Assembly (NCBI RefSeq): GCF_019355555.1
Contig: NZ_CP072141.1
Location: 1,358,001 to 1,422,000 of the forward strand
Source: Rhizobium sp. L51/94
GTDB taxonomy: Bacteria > Pseudomonadota > Alphaproteobacteria > Rhizobiales > Rhizobiaceae
Reading direction: 5' to 3'
Length of the DNA stretch: 64,000 nucleotides
Numbering within the stretch: position 1 is the stretch's first letter; each line of letters begins with the position of its first letter. The translations under genes and the position numbers were made by a program. The notes beneath the pieces are model-generated. The model worked only from the letters and a program-made list of their open reading frames with translations, was not told the DNA's origin and ran no database searches. Positions 42,890 through 51,819 of the stretch are shown here, one piece after another.

Positions 42890-44214
42890 TCGGCCTTCGG
42901 TTTCAGGCGGGTGGCGAGAAAGAAGCCGCGAAACAGCAGAAAGCCGTTCAGCGACAGCCAGAGGCCGGCATTGCCGAACGAGGGCACGAGGACGGCGAGT
43001 GCTGCGAGATAGCAGAGGAACGACAGCAGCATGCGGTTGCGCATCTCGCCCGACCAGGTGGCGCCGATGAACACGCCGTCCATCAGATAGGCAAGCGCAC
43101 CGGTCAGCCCTGAAATCGCGGCGTAGGGCAGGTATTTCAGGGCCATCGCCCGCACATCGGGCGAGGTGGTCAGCACGCCGATGATCGAGGCTCCGAAGAC
43201 GAGGAAGACAATGGCAGCAAGGCCTGCCAGCCCGAACGACCAGAGGATGGTCAGTTTCAGGCCGCGATCAAAGGCCGTCCTGTCGCCGGCGCCGATGGCC
43301 CTGCCGGTAATCTGCTCGGCGGCATTGGCAAGGCCGTCGAGATAGAATGCGGAGATCAGCACGAAATTCATCAAAACCGCATTGGCGGCCAGCGTCACCG
43401 CGCCAAAATGACCGCCGATACGGGTCATTAGCGTAAAAGCGCCGAGGAGCACGAAGGTACGGATCAGGATATCGCGATTGAGCCCGAACAGCTGGCCGAG
43501 CTTCTCCCGCGAGAGAATATCGGATCGCGATGGCCGGGGGACGCCGACAAACCCACGCAGCACGATCATCAGGCCAGCCACAGCGCCGATCGTCTCGCCG
43601 ATCATCGTTCCCCAGGCGACACCCGCAACGCCCCATCCGAGCCAGAGCCCGAGCACCAGCGCCAGAACGATGTTGATGCCGTTGATCAGCGTCTGCAGGA
43701 AAAGGCCGATGCTGCCCTGGCCGCGACCGAGCACGAAGCCGAGAATGGCGTAGTTGGCAAGAGCGGCCGGTCCGGACAGCATGCGGATCGAGAAATAGCT
43801 GCGCGTGGCGACAGCGACGCCACCCTCCGGCCCCATCAGCTTCAGGCCGGCCAAGAGCAAAAGCGGCGACAGAAGCAGGAGCACCGCTCCGCAGACGAGC
43901 GCCGATACAAGCGCCCGCCAGAAGATCGCCTGCTGCTCGGTCAGGTCGCCGCGCCCGTAAGCCTGGGCAGTGAGGCCCGTTGTCGAGGCCCGCAGGAAAT
44001 TGAAGCTGGCAAAGATGAGGTCGAACAGCACTGCACCGATCGCCAGGCCTGCCAGCGCGTCTGGCTGCCCCAGTTGGCCCACCACGGCGGTGTCGGTCAG
44101 CCCTAGCAGCGGCGTCGTCATGAAGGCGAGCGTCATCGGCAGGGCGATGGAGAGAACGAGCCGGTGCGTTACCGTAAAGGCCGGGCCGCGCTTGCCGTTC
44201 ACGGTGTGATCCAT
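42865..44214 (-). CDS. MATE family efflux transporter
   Basis: 449 residues from ATG 44214 (AGGCAGGA upstream); a longer start at 44307 adds sequence unlike the family. About twelve membrane helices in two bundles. Landmarks: 'LSIALPMTLAFMTTPLLGLT', 'DTAVVGQLG', 'RASTTGLTAQAYGRGD', and in the second half 'LDGLANAAEQITGRAIGAGD', the DinF-type signature. It exports organic cations or toxic metabolites using Na+ or H+ gradients. Convergent with pyrD. Confidence 0.92.
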   Translation of the reverse strand: MDHTVNGKRGPAFTVTHRLVLSIALPMTLAFMTTPLLGLTDTAVVGQLGQPDALAGLAIGAVLFDLIFASFNFLRASTTGLTAQAYGRGDLTEQQAIFWRALVSALVCGAVLLLLSPLLLLAGLKLMGPEGGVAVATRSYFSIRMLSGPAALANYAILGFVLGRGQGSIGLFLQTLINGINIVLALVLGLWLGWGVAGVAWGTMIGETIGAVAGLMIVLRGFVGVPRPSRSDILSREKLGQLFGLNRDILIRTFVLLGAFTLMTRIGGHFGAVTLAANAVLMNFVLISAFYLDGLANAAEQITGRAIGAGDRTAFDRGLKLTILWSFGLAGLAAIVFLVFGASIIGVLTTSPDVRAMALKYLPYAAISGLTGALAYLMDGVFIGATWSGEMRNRMLLSFLCYLAALAVLVPSFGNAGLWLSLNGFLLFRGFFLATRLKPKADQTFQLAQ

Positions 44215-44239
44215 TGTCCTGCCTTGCGAGTCGAGCGGC

Positions 44240-44746
44240 CTAGAGGCGAGACAGTACCATAGACCAATAGGGCATCTGACCGGGAGCAAAACCTGGCGAT
44301 ACCGCAACGCCGAGACCGGTATAGGGGCCTAGCATGTTTTCGAGGTGATGCGGCGAATGTATCCAGGCATTGACCACCGCATTGACGCTGCGCTGGCCCT
44401 CGGCAATGTTTTCCGCAGCCGGCAGCTTGACGCCGCTGGCCTTCACCCGTCGGCCAAAATCGTCGCCAAAGCCGATCAGGTGCGCCATCTTCCTGAGGTT
44501 TGCCATGCGCTTGGCTTGGTAGAGCGCCGCATCGGTGGCTGCGGGATCGATGGCGAGAGGTGGCAGGCCATGTTGCGCACGAAGGGCATTTACTAGCGGC
44601 AGGGCTGCGGCCGTCTGGTCAGCACCGGGAAGGTTTCTGGCGACGGGCAGGGGCTTGGTGGCGCAGCTTGCAACACCGGCGACAAGCGCAACGCCGCCGA
44701 GGCGCAATGCATTGCGCCGGGTCAGGAGGGAATTTTCCAGGGTCAT
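44240..44746 (-). CDS. CAP/SCP-domain lipoprotein with Tat-type signal
   Basis: 168 residues from ATG 44746. 'TRRNALRLGGVALVAGVASC' is a twin-arginine signal ending in a lipobox (VASC), so the protein is probably exported folded and lipidated. The mature part is a CAP domain: 'LVNALRAQHGLPPL', 'AAENIAEG', 'VNAWIHSPHHLENML' and 'GLGVA' are family landmarks. The function of bacterial CAP proteins is mostly unknown. Two bases separate it from the DUF6460 gene upstream, suggesting one transcript. Confidence 0.85.
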   Translation of the reverse strand: MTLENSLLTRRNALRLGGVALVAGVASCATKPLPVARNLPGADQTAAALPLVNALRAQHGLPPLAIDPAATDAALYQAKRMANLRKMAHLIGFGDDFGRRVKASGVKLPAAENIAEGQRSVNAVVNAWIHSPHHLENMLGPYTGLGVAVSPGFAPGQMPYWSMVLSRL

Positions 44747-44748
44747 GA

Positions 44749-45015
44749 TCAGTTTCGATAGTTGAAGATGCGGAAGAGGATGAAAAGCGGAATGACGATC
44801 GTCGCTCCAAGCAGCAGGTAATCGCCAATACTGCCAAGCGCTGCAAAGCCCGTGTGCCAGAGTTCGAGAATGAAATGGCGGACATTTTCGATCAGATCCA
44901 TCGGCCGCCAACCGAAGATCTTCATCACGAATCCGACGATCAGCGACACGACGATGAGCTTGACGATCGTCCGCCCCAGCGAGTCTCCGAGAAACCTGTT
45001 CACCTGATCTGACAT
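44749..45015 (-). CDS. DUF6460 membrane protein
   Basis: 88 residues with a strong AGGAGAG ribosome site. A hydrophilic start (about 1-16) is followed by three hydrophobic segments ('LIVVSLIVGFVMKIFGW' about 20-36, 'FILELWHTGFAALGSIG' about 50-66, 'LLLGATIVIPLFILFRI' about 68-84). 'GWRPMDLIENVRHFI' is the recognisable family block. Function unknown. Two bases upstream of the CAP gene. Confidence 0.8.
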   Translation of the reverse strand: MSDQVNRFLGDSLGRTIVKLIVVSLIVGFVMKIFGWRPMDLIENVRHFILELWHTGFAALGSIGDYLLLGATIVIPLFILFRIFNYRN

Positions 45016-45159
45016 TGATCTCTCCTGTTCGCCCTGAAATAAGCCGGGCAATTCCGCGCTGCAAGCAGTTTTGATCCCTCGCAGCGGTCTTGCCTGAAAT
45101 AGGACTTGAGTTTTTTTGTGGCCGCGCCCACAGCCTGTTGTGAACAGGGGTTGCCCAAT

Positions 45160-46104
45160 ATGCTGCCGAGCCAGCTTTCTTCCGGAGATGTCACGGCCGA
45201 CCGGCGCGCCGACTACGCAAAAATGCTTGACGAGAACGGCGAGCCCGGGAGCGCGGCCGAGTTGATGGAGCAGGCGCTGGAGCGTGCCCCGGAATGGGCC
45301 GCCGGCTGGTTCAACCTCGGCATATACCGAGAGAAGGCCGGCAATTTCGCAGGCGCCACCACCGCCTTCGAACGGGTCGTGCCGCTCGACCGGGGCGACC
45401 TTTTTGGCGCGCCTCTCATGCTGGCCTCGCTCGGTGCCGGCGCGATGCCCGATTACCCCTCGAGCCTCTATGTCGAGCGGCTCTTCGACGACTACGCAGA
45501 GCGTTTCGACCATGCGCTGATCAAGAAGCTCGCCTACAGCGTTCCCCGCAAGCTCGCTGCACTGATCGCCGAGACGGAGGGCCTGCCGCAGCACTTTCGC
45601 CTTGCCGTCGATCTCGGTTGCGGCACCGGCCTGCTAGGCCCGGAAATCCGCAATGGGATCGATCGCCTCGAGGGTTTCGATCTCTCGGGCAACATGCTGG
45701 CCAAGGCTGCGGAAAAGCATGTCTATGACCTGCTTGGCATCGCCGACCTCTCCTTGCCCGCGGCCGGCTCAGGGCTATTCGGCACTGACCTTTCCGACCA
45801 TCGCGCCGATCTGATCACCGCGTCCGACGTGTTCATCTATCTCGGCGCCCTCGAAAATCTGTTTGCCTTGCTGGGTCGTCTTTCGGCGCCCAAAGCGGTG
45901 TTTGCGTTTTCCGTCGAGGATGCCGGGGAGGGCACGGGCTTCCGCCTCGGCCGCTCGCTGCGCTATGCCCATACCAGACACTATGTGCAGGAGATCTGCG
46001 GACAACACGGATTTGCGATTCGTGCGGAGAGCCGCACCTTCCTTCGCCTGGACGCCGGGCAACCTGTCTCAGGCCTGCTGTTTGTTGCGCAAATGGTCGC
46101 CTGA
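45160..46104 (+). CDS. TPR-containing class I methyltransferase
   Basis: 314 residues from ATG 45160 (CAGGGG upstream). An N-terminal TPR pair (about 25-90, 'LMEQALERAPEWAAGWFNLG') precedes a Rossmann-fold methyltransferase with the SAM loop 'AVDLGCGTGLLGPEI' (about 148-162), 'LEGFDLSGNMLAKAAEK' and 'ADLITASDVFIYLGAL'. Substrate unknown; rhizobial homologues are annotated only as methyltransferases. It is divergent from the DUF6460 gene with about 145 bases between. Confidence 0.85.
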   Translation: MLPSQLSSGDVTADRRADYAKMLDENGEPGSAAELMEQALERAPEWAAGWFNLGIYREKAGNFAGATTAFERVVPLDRGDLFGAPLMLASLGAGAMPDYPSSLYVERLFDDYAERFDHALIKKLAYSVPRKLAALIAETEGLPQHFRLAVDLGCGTGLLGPEIRNGIDRLEGFDLSGNMLAKAAEKHVYDLLGIADLSLPAAGSGLFGTDLSDHRADLITASDVFIYLGALENLFALLGRLSAPKAVFAFSVEDAGEGTGFRLGRSLRYAHTRHYVQEICGQHGFAIRAESRTFLRLDAGQPVSGLLFVAQMVA

Positions 46105-46208
46105 AATCCGGTTTATTGCAAAGACGAGATAGGTCAGCATTCCTTACGCTTTGACGCTTGATTGTCACCGCCTCTTTCCGCAACCTGCGGAAAAAAAGGG
46201 GATGCAGC

Positions 46209-46844
46209 ATGTCGAAACTCAAAAGTGCTTTGGGCGTCTGGAACACCAGCGCTACCCGTCATTCGCTGGTCGAGGATATTCAGGGCGTGCTGACTGGCAG
46301 CATCGTCTCCTCGCTCGGGCTCTTCATCCTTTCGGCTGCGGGGCTATTGACCGGAAGCACGGCCGGTATCGCCTTCCTGCTGCACTACGCCACCGGCGTG
46401 AATTTCGGACTGGCCTTCTTCGTCGTCAATCTGCCGTTCTTCTATCTTTCCTTGAAGCAACTGGGCCGCGCCTTCACCATCAAGACCTTCATCGCCATCG
46501 CGCTGACCTCGCTCCTCACCAATCTGCAGCCACGCCTGTTCGAGATCGCCCATATCCATCCGCTCTGGTCGGCGATCCTCGGTGGCGTGCTCCTCGGTTT
46601 CGGCCTGCTGGCGCTCTATAGACACCGCGCCAGCCTCGGCGGGGTCGGCATCCTCGGTATCTATCTTCAGGAGCGTTTCGGTATCCGCGCCGGGCTGGTT
46701 CAACTCGTCGTCGACATGGGCGTTCTCGCCGTCGCCTTTGCCGTTACCACGCCCTACATCGTACTTTGCTCGGTGGCGGGGGCTGTCGTCCTCAATCTTT
46801 TCGTCGCCATCAACCATCGCTCCGACCGCTACATCGCCCTTTAA
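46209..46844 (+). CDS. YitT family membrane protein
   Basis: 211 residues from ATG 46209 (AAGGGGAT upstream). Five to six membrane helices; landmarks 'EDIQGVLTGSIVSSLGLFIL', 'LLTGSTAGIAFLLHYATGVN', 'LFFVVNLPFFYLSLKQLG'-like and 'RHRASLGGVGILGIYLQERF' identify the YitT/DUF161 group. Role unknown; possibly transport. It follows the methyltransferase with about 100 bases, so it may have its own start. Confidence 0.85.
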   Translation: MSKLKSALGVWNTSATRHSLVEDIQGVLTGSIVSSLGLFILSAAGLLTGSTAGIAFLLHYATGVNFGLAFFVVNLPFFYLSLKQLGRAFTIKTFIAIALTSLLTNLQPRLFEIAHIHPLWSAILGGVLLGFGLLALYRHRASLGGVGILGIYLQERFGIRAGLVQLVVDMGVLAVAFAVTTPYIVLCSVAGAVVLNLFVAINHRSDRYIAL

Positions 46845-47146
46845 TTCGGCAGCCCGACGAAAATCCGTGCATTGGCGACACCCTGCCGCCATCGTCATTG
46901 TGACAATCCACACAAAGGCGGAGCAAAGGGTTGACAGGCCGCCTGTCATGGCGGAACTTTCCGCCAAGGTTTACGAGAAGGTAAAAAACACAGGCTTTGT
47001 CATCCGCCTGTCGCAGAATTTACCCTACACGGGCAACGTCCCGGTGTCTGCCGAAGCTGTTCCCCCAGTCTTCGGGCAACCGAGCGAAGTCAGGCCGCAC
47101 CGCGAAGGTGAAGGCTTGGTTCACGACAGCGGAAATGAGGGAAACG
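46845..47146. promoter_or_regulatory. Intergenic region with 15-bp palindrome
   Basis: About 300 bases without a convincing gene. GACAGGCCGCCTGTC at 46933-46947 is an exact palindrome around its central base, and overlaps a TTGACA -35-like hexamer at 46931. This could be an operator for the following small gene. A 68-codon open frame from ATG 46949 has no good ribosome site and is not called. Confidence 0.3.
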
Positions 47147-47332
47147 ATGCCTAAAACCGAAGAACGTCTGCTCGACGCAATCAAGAGCGCCACGGGATTT
47201 CACGGACAGGTCTATCCGATGCGGCTCGCCGACCGCCAGATGGCTCGCAAGCTCGTCTCCGATGGCCGCATCGTCGAGGCTGCAGGGTCCTGGGGCACCA
47301 CCATGTGCATCGGCTACCGCATCAACAAGTAG
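47147..47332 (+). CDS. Small conserved-looking protein, unknown
   Basis: 61 residues with a good GAGGGAA site. The sequence 'ERLLDAIKSATGFHGQVYPM' and 'RKLVSDGRIVEAAGSWGTTM' looks like a compact helix-strand domain, ending 'CIGYRINK'. I do not recognise the family. A winged-helix-like DNA binder is possible given 'LVSDGRIVEA'. Neighbours give no functional hint. Confidence 0.55.
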   Translation: MPKTEERLLDAIKSATGFHGQVYPMRLADRQMARKLVSDGRIVEAAGSWGTTMCIGYRINK

Positions 47333-47584
47333 CATCCGGCACGTCGTAGACCGCATGCCTCAGCGGATCCTCATCCAATAGAGGCACAAATGCGCCTCCA
47401 GTTGCTCCCCCGTCGTTGGGTCGTTGGGCGCACAGATCGGTTTCGACGGTGGCCATTTTATGCCGGTTCGCTGCAAAATGTCGAATTAGATGGTGGAAAG
47501 TCTGGCGTCCTTGGCGGCGGAAGGTTATCGCTTGGCCAAATGACTGTCGCATGCAGTCGCAAGCCAATTGGAAAAGACACAGGC

Positions 47585-48043
47585 ATGAGCAGTTTCATCC
47601 CGTCACCCCTGATACAGGAAAATATCAATTCGGCCGTGGATTGGATGACTGCGGATGACGATTTCCTGGCGGAGGTGCATCTCAGCACGCCGACCGACAG
47701 GGTGGTGCTCAGTTTCGGCGACACGCAGATGCATGGCGGTGTCTCTAGGCTGAAGGCGCTCTTCAAGGCGATCACAACGGGTAAGGACCATATCAAAGCG
47801 GTCCCTCTGAAACAGAGGTTCCTCTTCAAGCTCGACCATGCCGGTCGCGGCAATCACGCACTGGCAAAGGATCTGCGGGAGACATTGGCATGGGCCGATG
47901 CCAACGGGCTGATCACCAGCGGCATGATCTTCAATCAGCTGCTCAGCAAGAACATTGCCGAGGGTTTTGTCTGGTTCGGTTTCCCCGACCCGCAAAAGGC
48001 AGTTCTGTTCAAGCAGTCCGGCTACGAGCCCGCCTCTATCTAG
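47585..48043 (+). CDS. Hypothetical protein
   Basis: 152 residues from ATG 47585; the coding frame continues upstream without a better start. Mixed alpha/beta. Landmarks are 'RVVLSFGDTQMHGGVSRLKA' (about 42-61) and 'LRETLAWADANGLITSGMIF' (about 96-115). No family is recognised. About 250 bases without a gene precede it. Confidence 0.6.
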   Translation: MSSFIPSPLIQENINSAVDWMTADDDFLAEVHLSTPTDRVVLSFGDTQMHGGVSRLKALFKAITTGKDHIKAVPLKQRFLFKLDHAGRGNHALAKDLRETLAWADANGLITSGMIFNQLLSKNIAEGFVWFGFPDPQKAVLFKQSGYEPASI

Positions 48044-48072
48044 GCGGGATCGCAATTGTCGGTTGGCTCTCT

Positions 48073-48534
48073 TCAAGCAGCCGCAGCGACCTTGTCGATC
48101 GGGTGCTGGCCACGAAATCCGACGGCGAGACGGTTCCAGACGTTGATCGCGCCGATGGCCACGGTGATCTTGACCATTTCCTCATCGGAAAAGTGCTGGC
48201 GAAGATTGTCATAGGCGTCGTCCGGAATGCCGGTCTGGGCAATGTTGGTCACCGCATCCGTCCAGCCGAGCAGCGCCCGTTCACGCGGATCATAGACCGG
48301 CGATTCACGCCAGACGCTCAAGAGGTTGATCCATTGTTCGCCGAGGCCGTCATGTCGCGCTTCCTTCACGTGCATGTCCACACAGAAGGCGCAGCCGTTG
48401 ATCATCGAGGCTCGCAGCTTGATCAGGTGGATGAGACGCTTTTCCAGGCCCGAGTTCTGCACATGCACTTCCAGGGCCGACACGGCCTTATAGGACGACG
48501 GGGAGGCTTCAAAATAATTGAGGCGTGGTTGCAT
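48073..48534 (-). CDS. AhpD-like carboxymuconolactone decarboxylase family
   Basis: 153 residues with the AhpD redox motif 'NGCAFCVDMHVKEARHDG' (Cys-x-x-Cys-x3-His), normally used for peroxide reduction or thiol exchange. Such proteins detoxify organic hydroperoxides. It lies 23 bases after the Rrf2 regulator on the same strand, so the two form an operon, and regulator control of a thiol/peroxide-active enzyme is a sensible pair. Confidence 0.9.
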   Translation of the reverse strand: MQPRLNYFEASPSSYKAVSALEVHVQNSGLEKRLIHLIKLRASMINGCAFCVDMHVKEARHDGLGEQWINLLSVWRESPVYDPRERALLGWTDAVTNIAQTGIPDDAYDNLRQHFSDEEMVKITVAIGAINVWNRLAVGFRGQHPIDKVAAAA

Positions 48535-48557
48535 GATAGTCTCCTTGGGTTGGAGCC

Positions 48558-49058
48558 TCAGCGGCTCGTCTTGCGTTCATGGATCGCGAGAAAAGCACAG
48601 CCTCGGGCCGCAATGCTTCCGTCGTCGATGTCTGTCAGTTCCACGATAAGGTCGGCAATCGTGGTCTTGGCCAGCTCTGCCCGGTAGACGCGCTCTGCCC
48701 GCAACATCGCCGAAGAGATATTGCACGGCTGCGCGAAGAAGCGCGACGACACCGGGTTCGGTCCGCGCTGGCGTATTTCGTTGCAGCGAAAGGCCGGCGC
48801 CGGGCCTTCGACTGCCAGAACGACATCGAGCAGGGTAATCTCGGACTTTGCTCTCGCCAGCCGGTAACCACCCTTCGGACCCGGCAGCGTGCTGACGATG
48901 CCGGCGTTCGAAAGCGCCTGTAGATGCTTCAACAGATAGCTGGTCGACACGCCATGAAACTCGGCAAGCGCGGCCGCGGACAAAACGCCGCCCTCTGAAA
49001 GTCCAGCCAGCATCGCCACACAATGGAGTGCCTGCTCGACCCCGTCACCCAGTTTCAT
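48558..49058 (-). CDS. Rrf2 family transcriptional regulator
   Basis: 166 residues from ATG 49058, preceded by GAAGGAGATATC; ATG 49109 is discarded. Winged-helix with 'LAEFHGVSTSYLLKHLQALS' and the Rrf2 wing 'STLPGPKGGYRLARA'. Cys13, Cys92, Cys112 and Cys154 are not spaced like the C-x5-C-x7-C cluster of IscR or NsrR, so it may sense redox by thiols or not at all, as YwnA-like members. It precedes the AhpD-like gene. A strong promoter with an overlapping dyad lies just upstream. Confidence 0.9.
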   Translation of the reverse strand: MKLGDGVEQALHCVAMLAGLSEGGVLSAAALAEFHGVSTSYLLKHLQALSNAGIVSTLPGPKGGYRLARAKSEITLLDVVLAVEGPAPAFRCNEIRQRGPNPVSSRFFAQPCNISSAMLRAERVYRAELAKTTIADLIVELTDIDDGSIAARGCAFLAIHERKTSR

Positions 49059-49076
49059 GATATCTCCTTCAATCAT

Positions 49077-49109
49077 GGATAAATTATATCCGCGAATAGG
49101 CGGTGTCAA
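49077..49109 (-). promoter_or_regulatory. Rrf2 promoter with overlapping dyad
   Basis: On the minus strand TTGACA (49109-49104) and TATAAT (49088-49083) are both consensus, with a short 15-base spacer. The -10 is inside GGATATAATTTATCC (49091-49077), whose arms GGATA/TATCC form an inverted repeat. A repressor there would block the promoter; autorepression by the Rrf2 protein is the simple reading. Confidence 0.6.
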
Positions 49110-49196
49110 GCGGGATGATTGGCTTTATGGCTGAAGGTGATGTGCTGACGCCTCTTGCCGCTAGGATTTAGCGTCACCTGAACTACATATGGTCAC

Positions 49197-51707
49197 GTGG
49201 ATCGCATCGAGACTGAGACGCTACTGGCCCTGCCCATTCCCTTCACCCGCTGGTTTGCGGAAAAGGGCTGGCAGCCCCGCGCCCATCAGCTCGAACTGCT
49301 GGCCCGCGCGGAAGCTGGCGAAAGCACGCTGCTGATTGCGCCGACAGGTGCCGGCAAGACGCTGGCCGGCTTTCTGCCCTCGCTTACGGACCTGACGCGG
49401 CGCGGGAAGATACCGCCAGGGTCGGCCTTCTCCGGCATCCACACGCTTTACATTTCACCGCTCAAGGCGCTGGCCGTCGATATCGAGCGAAACCTGATGA
49501 AGCCCGTCGAGGAGATGGGCCTGCCGGTCACCGTCGAGAACCGCACGGGCGATACGCCGAGCGCCAAACGCCAGCGCCAGAAGCTCTCGCCGCCGGACAT
49601 CCTGCTGACCACACCGGAGCAGGTGGCGCTGCTGCTCGCTAATGGCCAGGCCCAGCGCTTCTTCGGCGATCTGAGATATATCGTCCTCGACGAGTTGCAC
49701 TCGCTGGTCTCCTCGAAGCGCGGCCACATGCTGTCGCTGGGGCTGGCGCGGCTGCGGCGGCTGGCGCCCGGTCTGCAGACCATTGGCCTGTCCGCTACCG
49801 TCTCCGACCCCATGGAACTGCAGAAATGGCTGGTCGGCCAGCGCGAGGGCGAGGATCGTCACGCAGGCCTCGTGACTGTCGCCGGCGGCGCCAAGCCTGA
49901 TATCTCGATCCTTGCCAGCGAAGAACGCATCCCCTGGGCCGGCCATTCGGCGAAATACGCCATCCCCGACGTCTACAGCCAGTTGCTCGACCACAAGACG
50001 ACGTTGCTCTTCGTCAACACCCGCAGCCAGGCTGAAATGCTGTTCCAGGAACTCTGGACGGTCAATGACGACAATCTGCCGATCGCTCTGCATCATGGTT
50101 CGCTCGATGTCGGCCAGCGCCGCAAGGTCGAGGCGGCGATGGCGGCCAACAAGCTGCGCGCCGTCGTCGCCACATCTACGCTCGACCTCGGGATCGACTG
50201 GGGCGATGTCGATCTCGTCATCCATGTCGGTGCACCCAAGGGTGCCTCGCGGCTGGCCCAGCGCATCGGCCGCTCCAACCACCGCATGGACGAGCCGTCG
50301 AAGGCGATTCTCGTACCGGCCAATCGCTTCGAGGTGATGGAGTGCCAGGCTGCTCTCGATGCCAATTACATCGGCGCACAGGACACCCCGCCGGTCGGCC
50401 GGGGCACGCTCGACGTGTTGGCCCAGCACGTGCTCGGCATGGCCTGCGCCGAGCCCTTCGATCCGCTCGAACTGTTCGACGAGATCACCAGCGCCTCTCC
50501 CTATGCCTATCTATCGTGGGAGACCTTCGAGCAGATCGTCGATTTCGTCGCCACCGGCGGCTACGCGCTGCGCGCCTATGAGCGCTACGCCCGCATCCGC
50601 AAGATGGAGGACGGCCGCTGGCGCATCTCCAATCCGGCCGTGGCGCAGCAATACCGCCTGAACTCGGGCACCATCGTCGAATCGCCGATGCTGAACCTGA
50701 AGATGGTCAAACGCGGCGCCGGCGGACGCATCGGCCGCGGCGGGGCAACGCTCGGCAAGATGGAGGAGTACTTCTTCGAGCAGCTTTCGCCGGGCGACAC
50801 TTTCATCTTCTCGGGCAAGGTGCTGCGCTATGAGGGTATCCGCGAAAACGAGGCGCTGGCCAGCCAGGCCTATTCCAACGACCCGAAGATCCCTTCCTAC
50901 AATGGCGGCAAGTTCCCGCTGTCGACCTATCTCGCTGACCAGGTCCGCTCGATGCTGGCCGATCCCGACCGCTGGCACGAGCTACCGGACCAGGTGCGCG
51001 ACTGGCTAGCGTTGCAGCGGGAAAAGTCGATGGTGCCGAAACGCGACGAACTGCTGATCGAAACATTTCCGCGCGGCAGCCGCGCCTACATGGTGGCCTA
51101 TCCCTTCGAAGGACGGCTTGCCCACCAGACGCTTGGCATGCTGCTGACCCGGCGGCTGGAGCGTGCCGGCGCCAAGCCGCTCGGCTTCGTCGCCACAGAT
51201 TATTCGCTCGGCATCTGGGGGCTGGAGGACATGGGCCAGATGATCGCCACCGGCCGCCTCAGCCTGTCCACGCTGTTCGACGAGGACATGCTCGGCGACG
51301 ATCTCGAGGAGTGGCTGGACGAGTCCTTCCTCCTGAAGCGCACCTTCCGCAATTGCGCTGTCATCTCCGGCCTGATCGAACGTCGCCATCCCGGCAAGGA
51401 AAAGTCTGGCCGCCAGGTGACTGTATCGGCCGATCTGATCTATGACGTGTTGCGCAGCCACGAACCCGATCACATCCTTCTTCAGGCGACGCGGCAGGAT
51501 GCGGCAACGGGGCTTTTGGATATTGCCCGGCTTGGCGATATGCTGAGGCGAATCAAGGGCCACATCACCCACCGGGCGCTCGACCACATCTCGCCGCTGG
51601 CCGTACCGGTCATGCTCGAAATAGGCCGGGAATCCGTTCCAGGAGAGGCCCATGACGCGCTGCTGGCCGAAGCCGCCGACGATCTGATCGCCGAGGCGCT
51701 GAGCTGA
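49197..51707 (+). CDS. Ligase-associated DEXH-box helicase (Lhr-like)
   Basis: 836 residues, GTG start. A superfamily 2 helicase: 'LLIAPTGAGKTLAGFLP' (Walker A, about 45-61), 'LLTTPEQVALLL', DEXH box 'IVLDELHSLV' (about 161-170), 'LSATVSDP', 'LLFVNTRSQAE', 'ATSTLDLGIDWGDVD' and 'QRIGRSNHR'. The long C-terminal part is the Lhr-type region. Members near ATP-dependent ligase genes act in DNA repair; here the ligase and MBL-fold exonuclease partners are not in the window, but the phosphoesterase partner follows. Confidence 0.93.
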   Translation: MDRIETETLLALPIPFTRWFAEKGWQPRAHQLELLARAEAGESTLLIAPTGAGKTLAGFLPSLTDLTRRGKIPPGSAFSGIHTLYISPLKALAVDIERNLMKPVEEMGLPVTVENRTGDTPSAKRQRQKLSPPDILLTTPEQVALLLANGQAQRFFGDLRYIVLDELHSLVSSKRGHMLSLGLARLRRLAPGLQTIGLSATVSDPMELQKWLVGQREGEDRHAGLVTVAGGAKPDISILASEERIPWAGHSAKYAIPDVYSQLLDHKTTLLFVNTRSQAEMLFQELWTVNDDNLPIALHHGSLDVGQRRKVEAAMAANKLRAVVATSTLDLGIDWGDVDLVIHVGAPKGASRLAQRIGRSNHRMDEPSKAILVPANRFEVMECQAALDANYIGAQDTPPVGRGTLDVLAQHVLGMACAEPFDPLELFDEITSASPYAYLSWETFEQIVDFVATGGYALRAYERYARIRKMEDGRWRISNPAVAQQYRLNSGTIVESPMLNLKMVKRGAGGRIGRGGATLGKMEEYFFEQLSPGDTFIFSGKVLRYEGIRENEALASQAYSNDPKIPSYNGGKFPLSTYLADQVRSMLADPDRWHELPDQVRDWLALQREKSMVPKRDELLIETFPRGSRAYMVAYPFEGRLAHQTLGMLLTRRLERAGAKPLGFVATDYSLGIWGLEDMGQMIATGRLSLSTLFDEDMLGDDLEEWLDESFLLKRTFRNCAVISGLIERRHPGKEKSGRQVTVSADLIYDVLRSHEPDHILLQATRQDAATGLLDIARLGDMLRRIKGHITHRALDHISPLAVPVMLEIGRESVPGEAHDALLAEAADDLIAEALS

Positions 51708-51819
51708 CGGGGGTTGGTATGGCGGGGGAGATTTGATCCTCCGGCGTCTCGACAGGCACAGGCATGAACGAAACTTGGAAAGCGGACTTTTGATAACCAG
51801 ACTGGCGCTTGCGCGCGAC

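Noticed and set aside
44749..45594. A 281-codon frame extending the DUF6460 gene upstream
   Set aside because: The extension overlaps the opposite methyltransferase gene and lacks hydrophobic pattern; the ATG at 45015 has an AGGAGAG site.
46949..47154. A 68-codon plus-strand frame before the small gene at 47147
   Set aside because: No convincing ribosome site, overlaps the start of the better supported small gene, and has no recognisable pattern.
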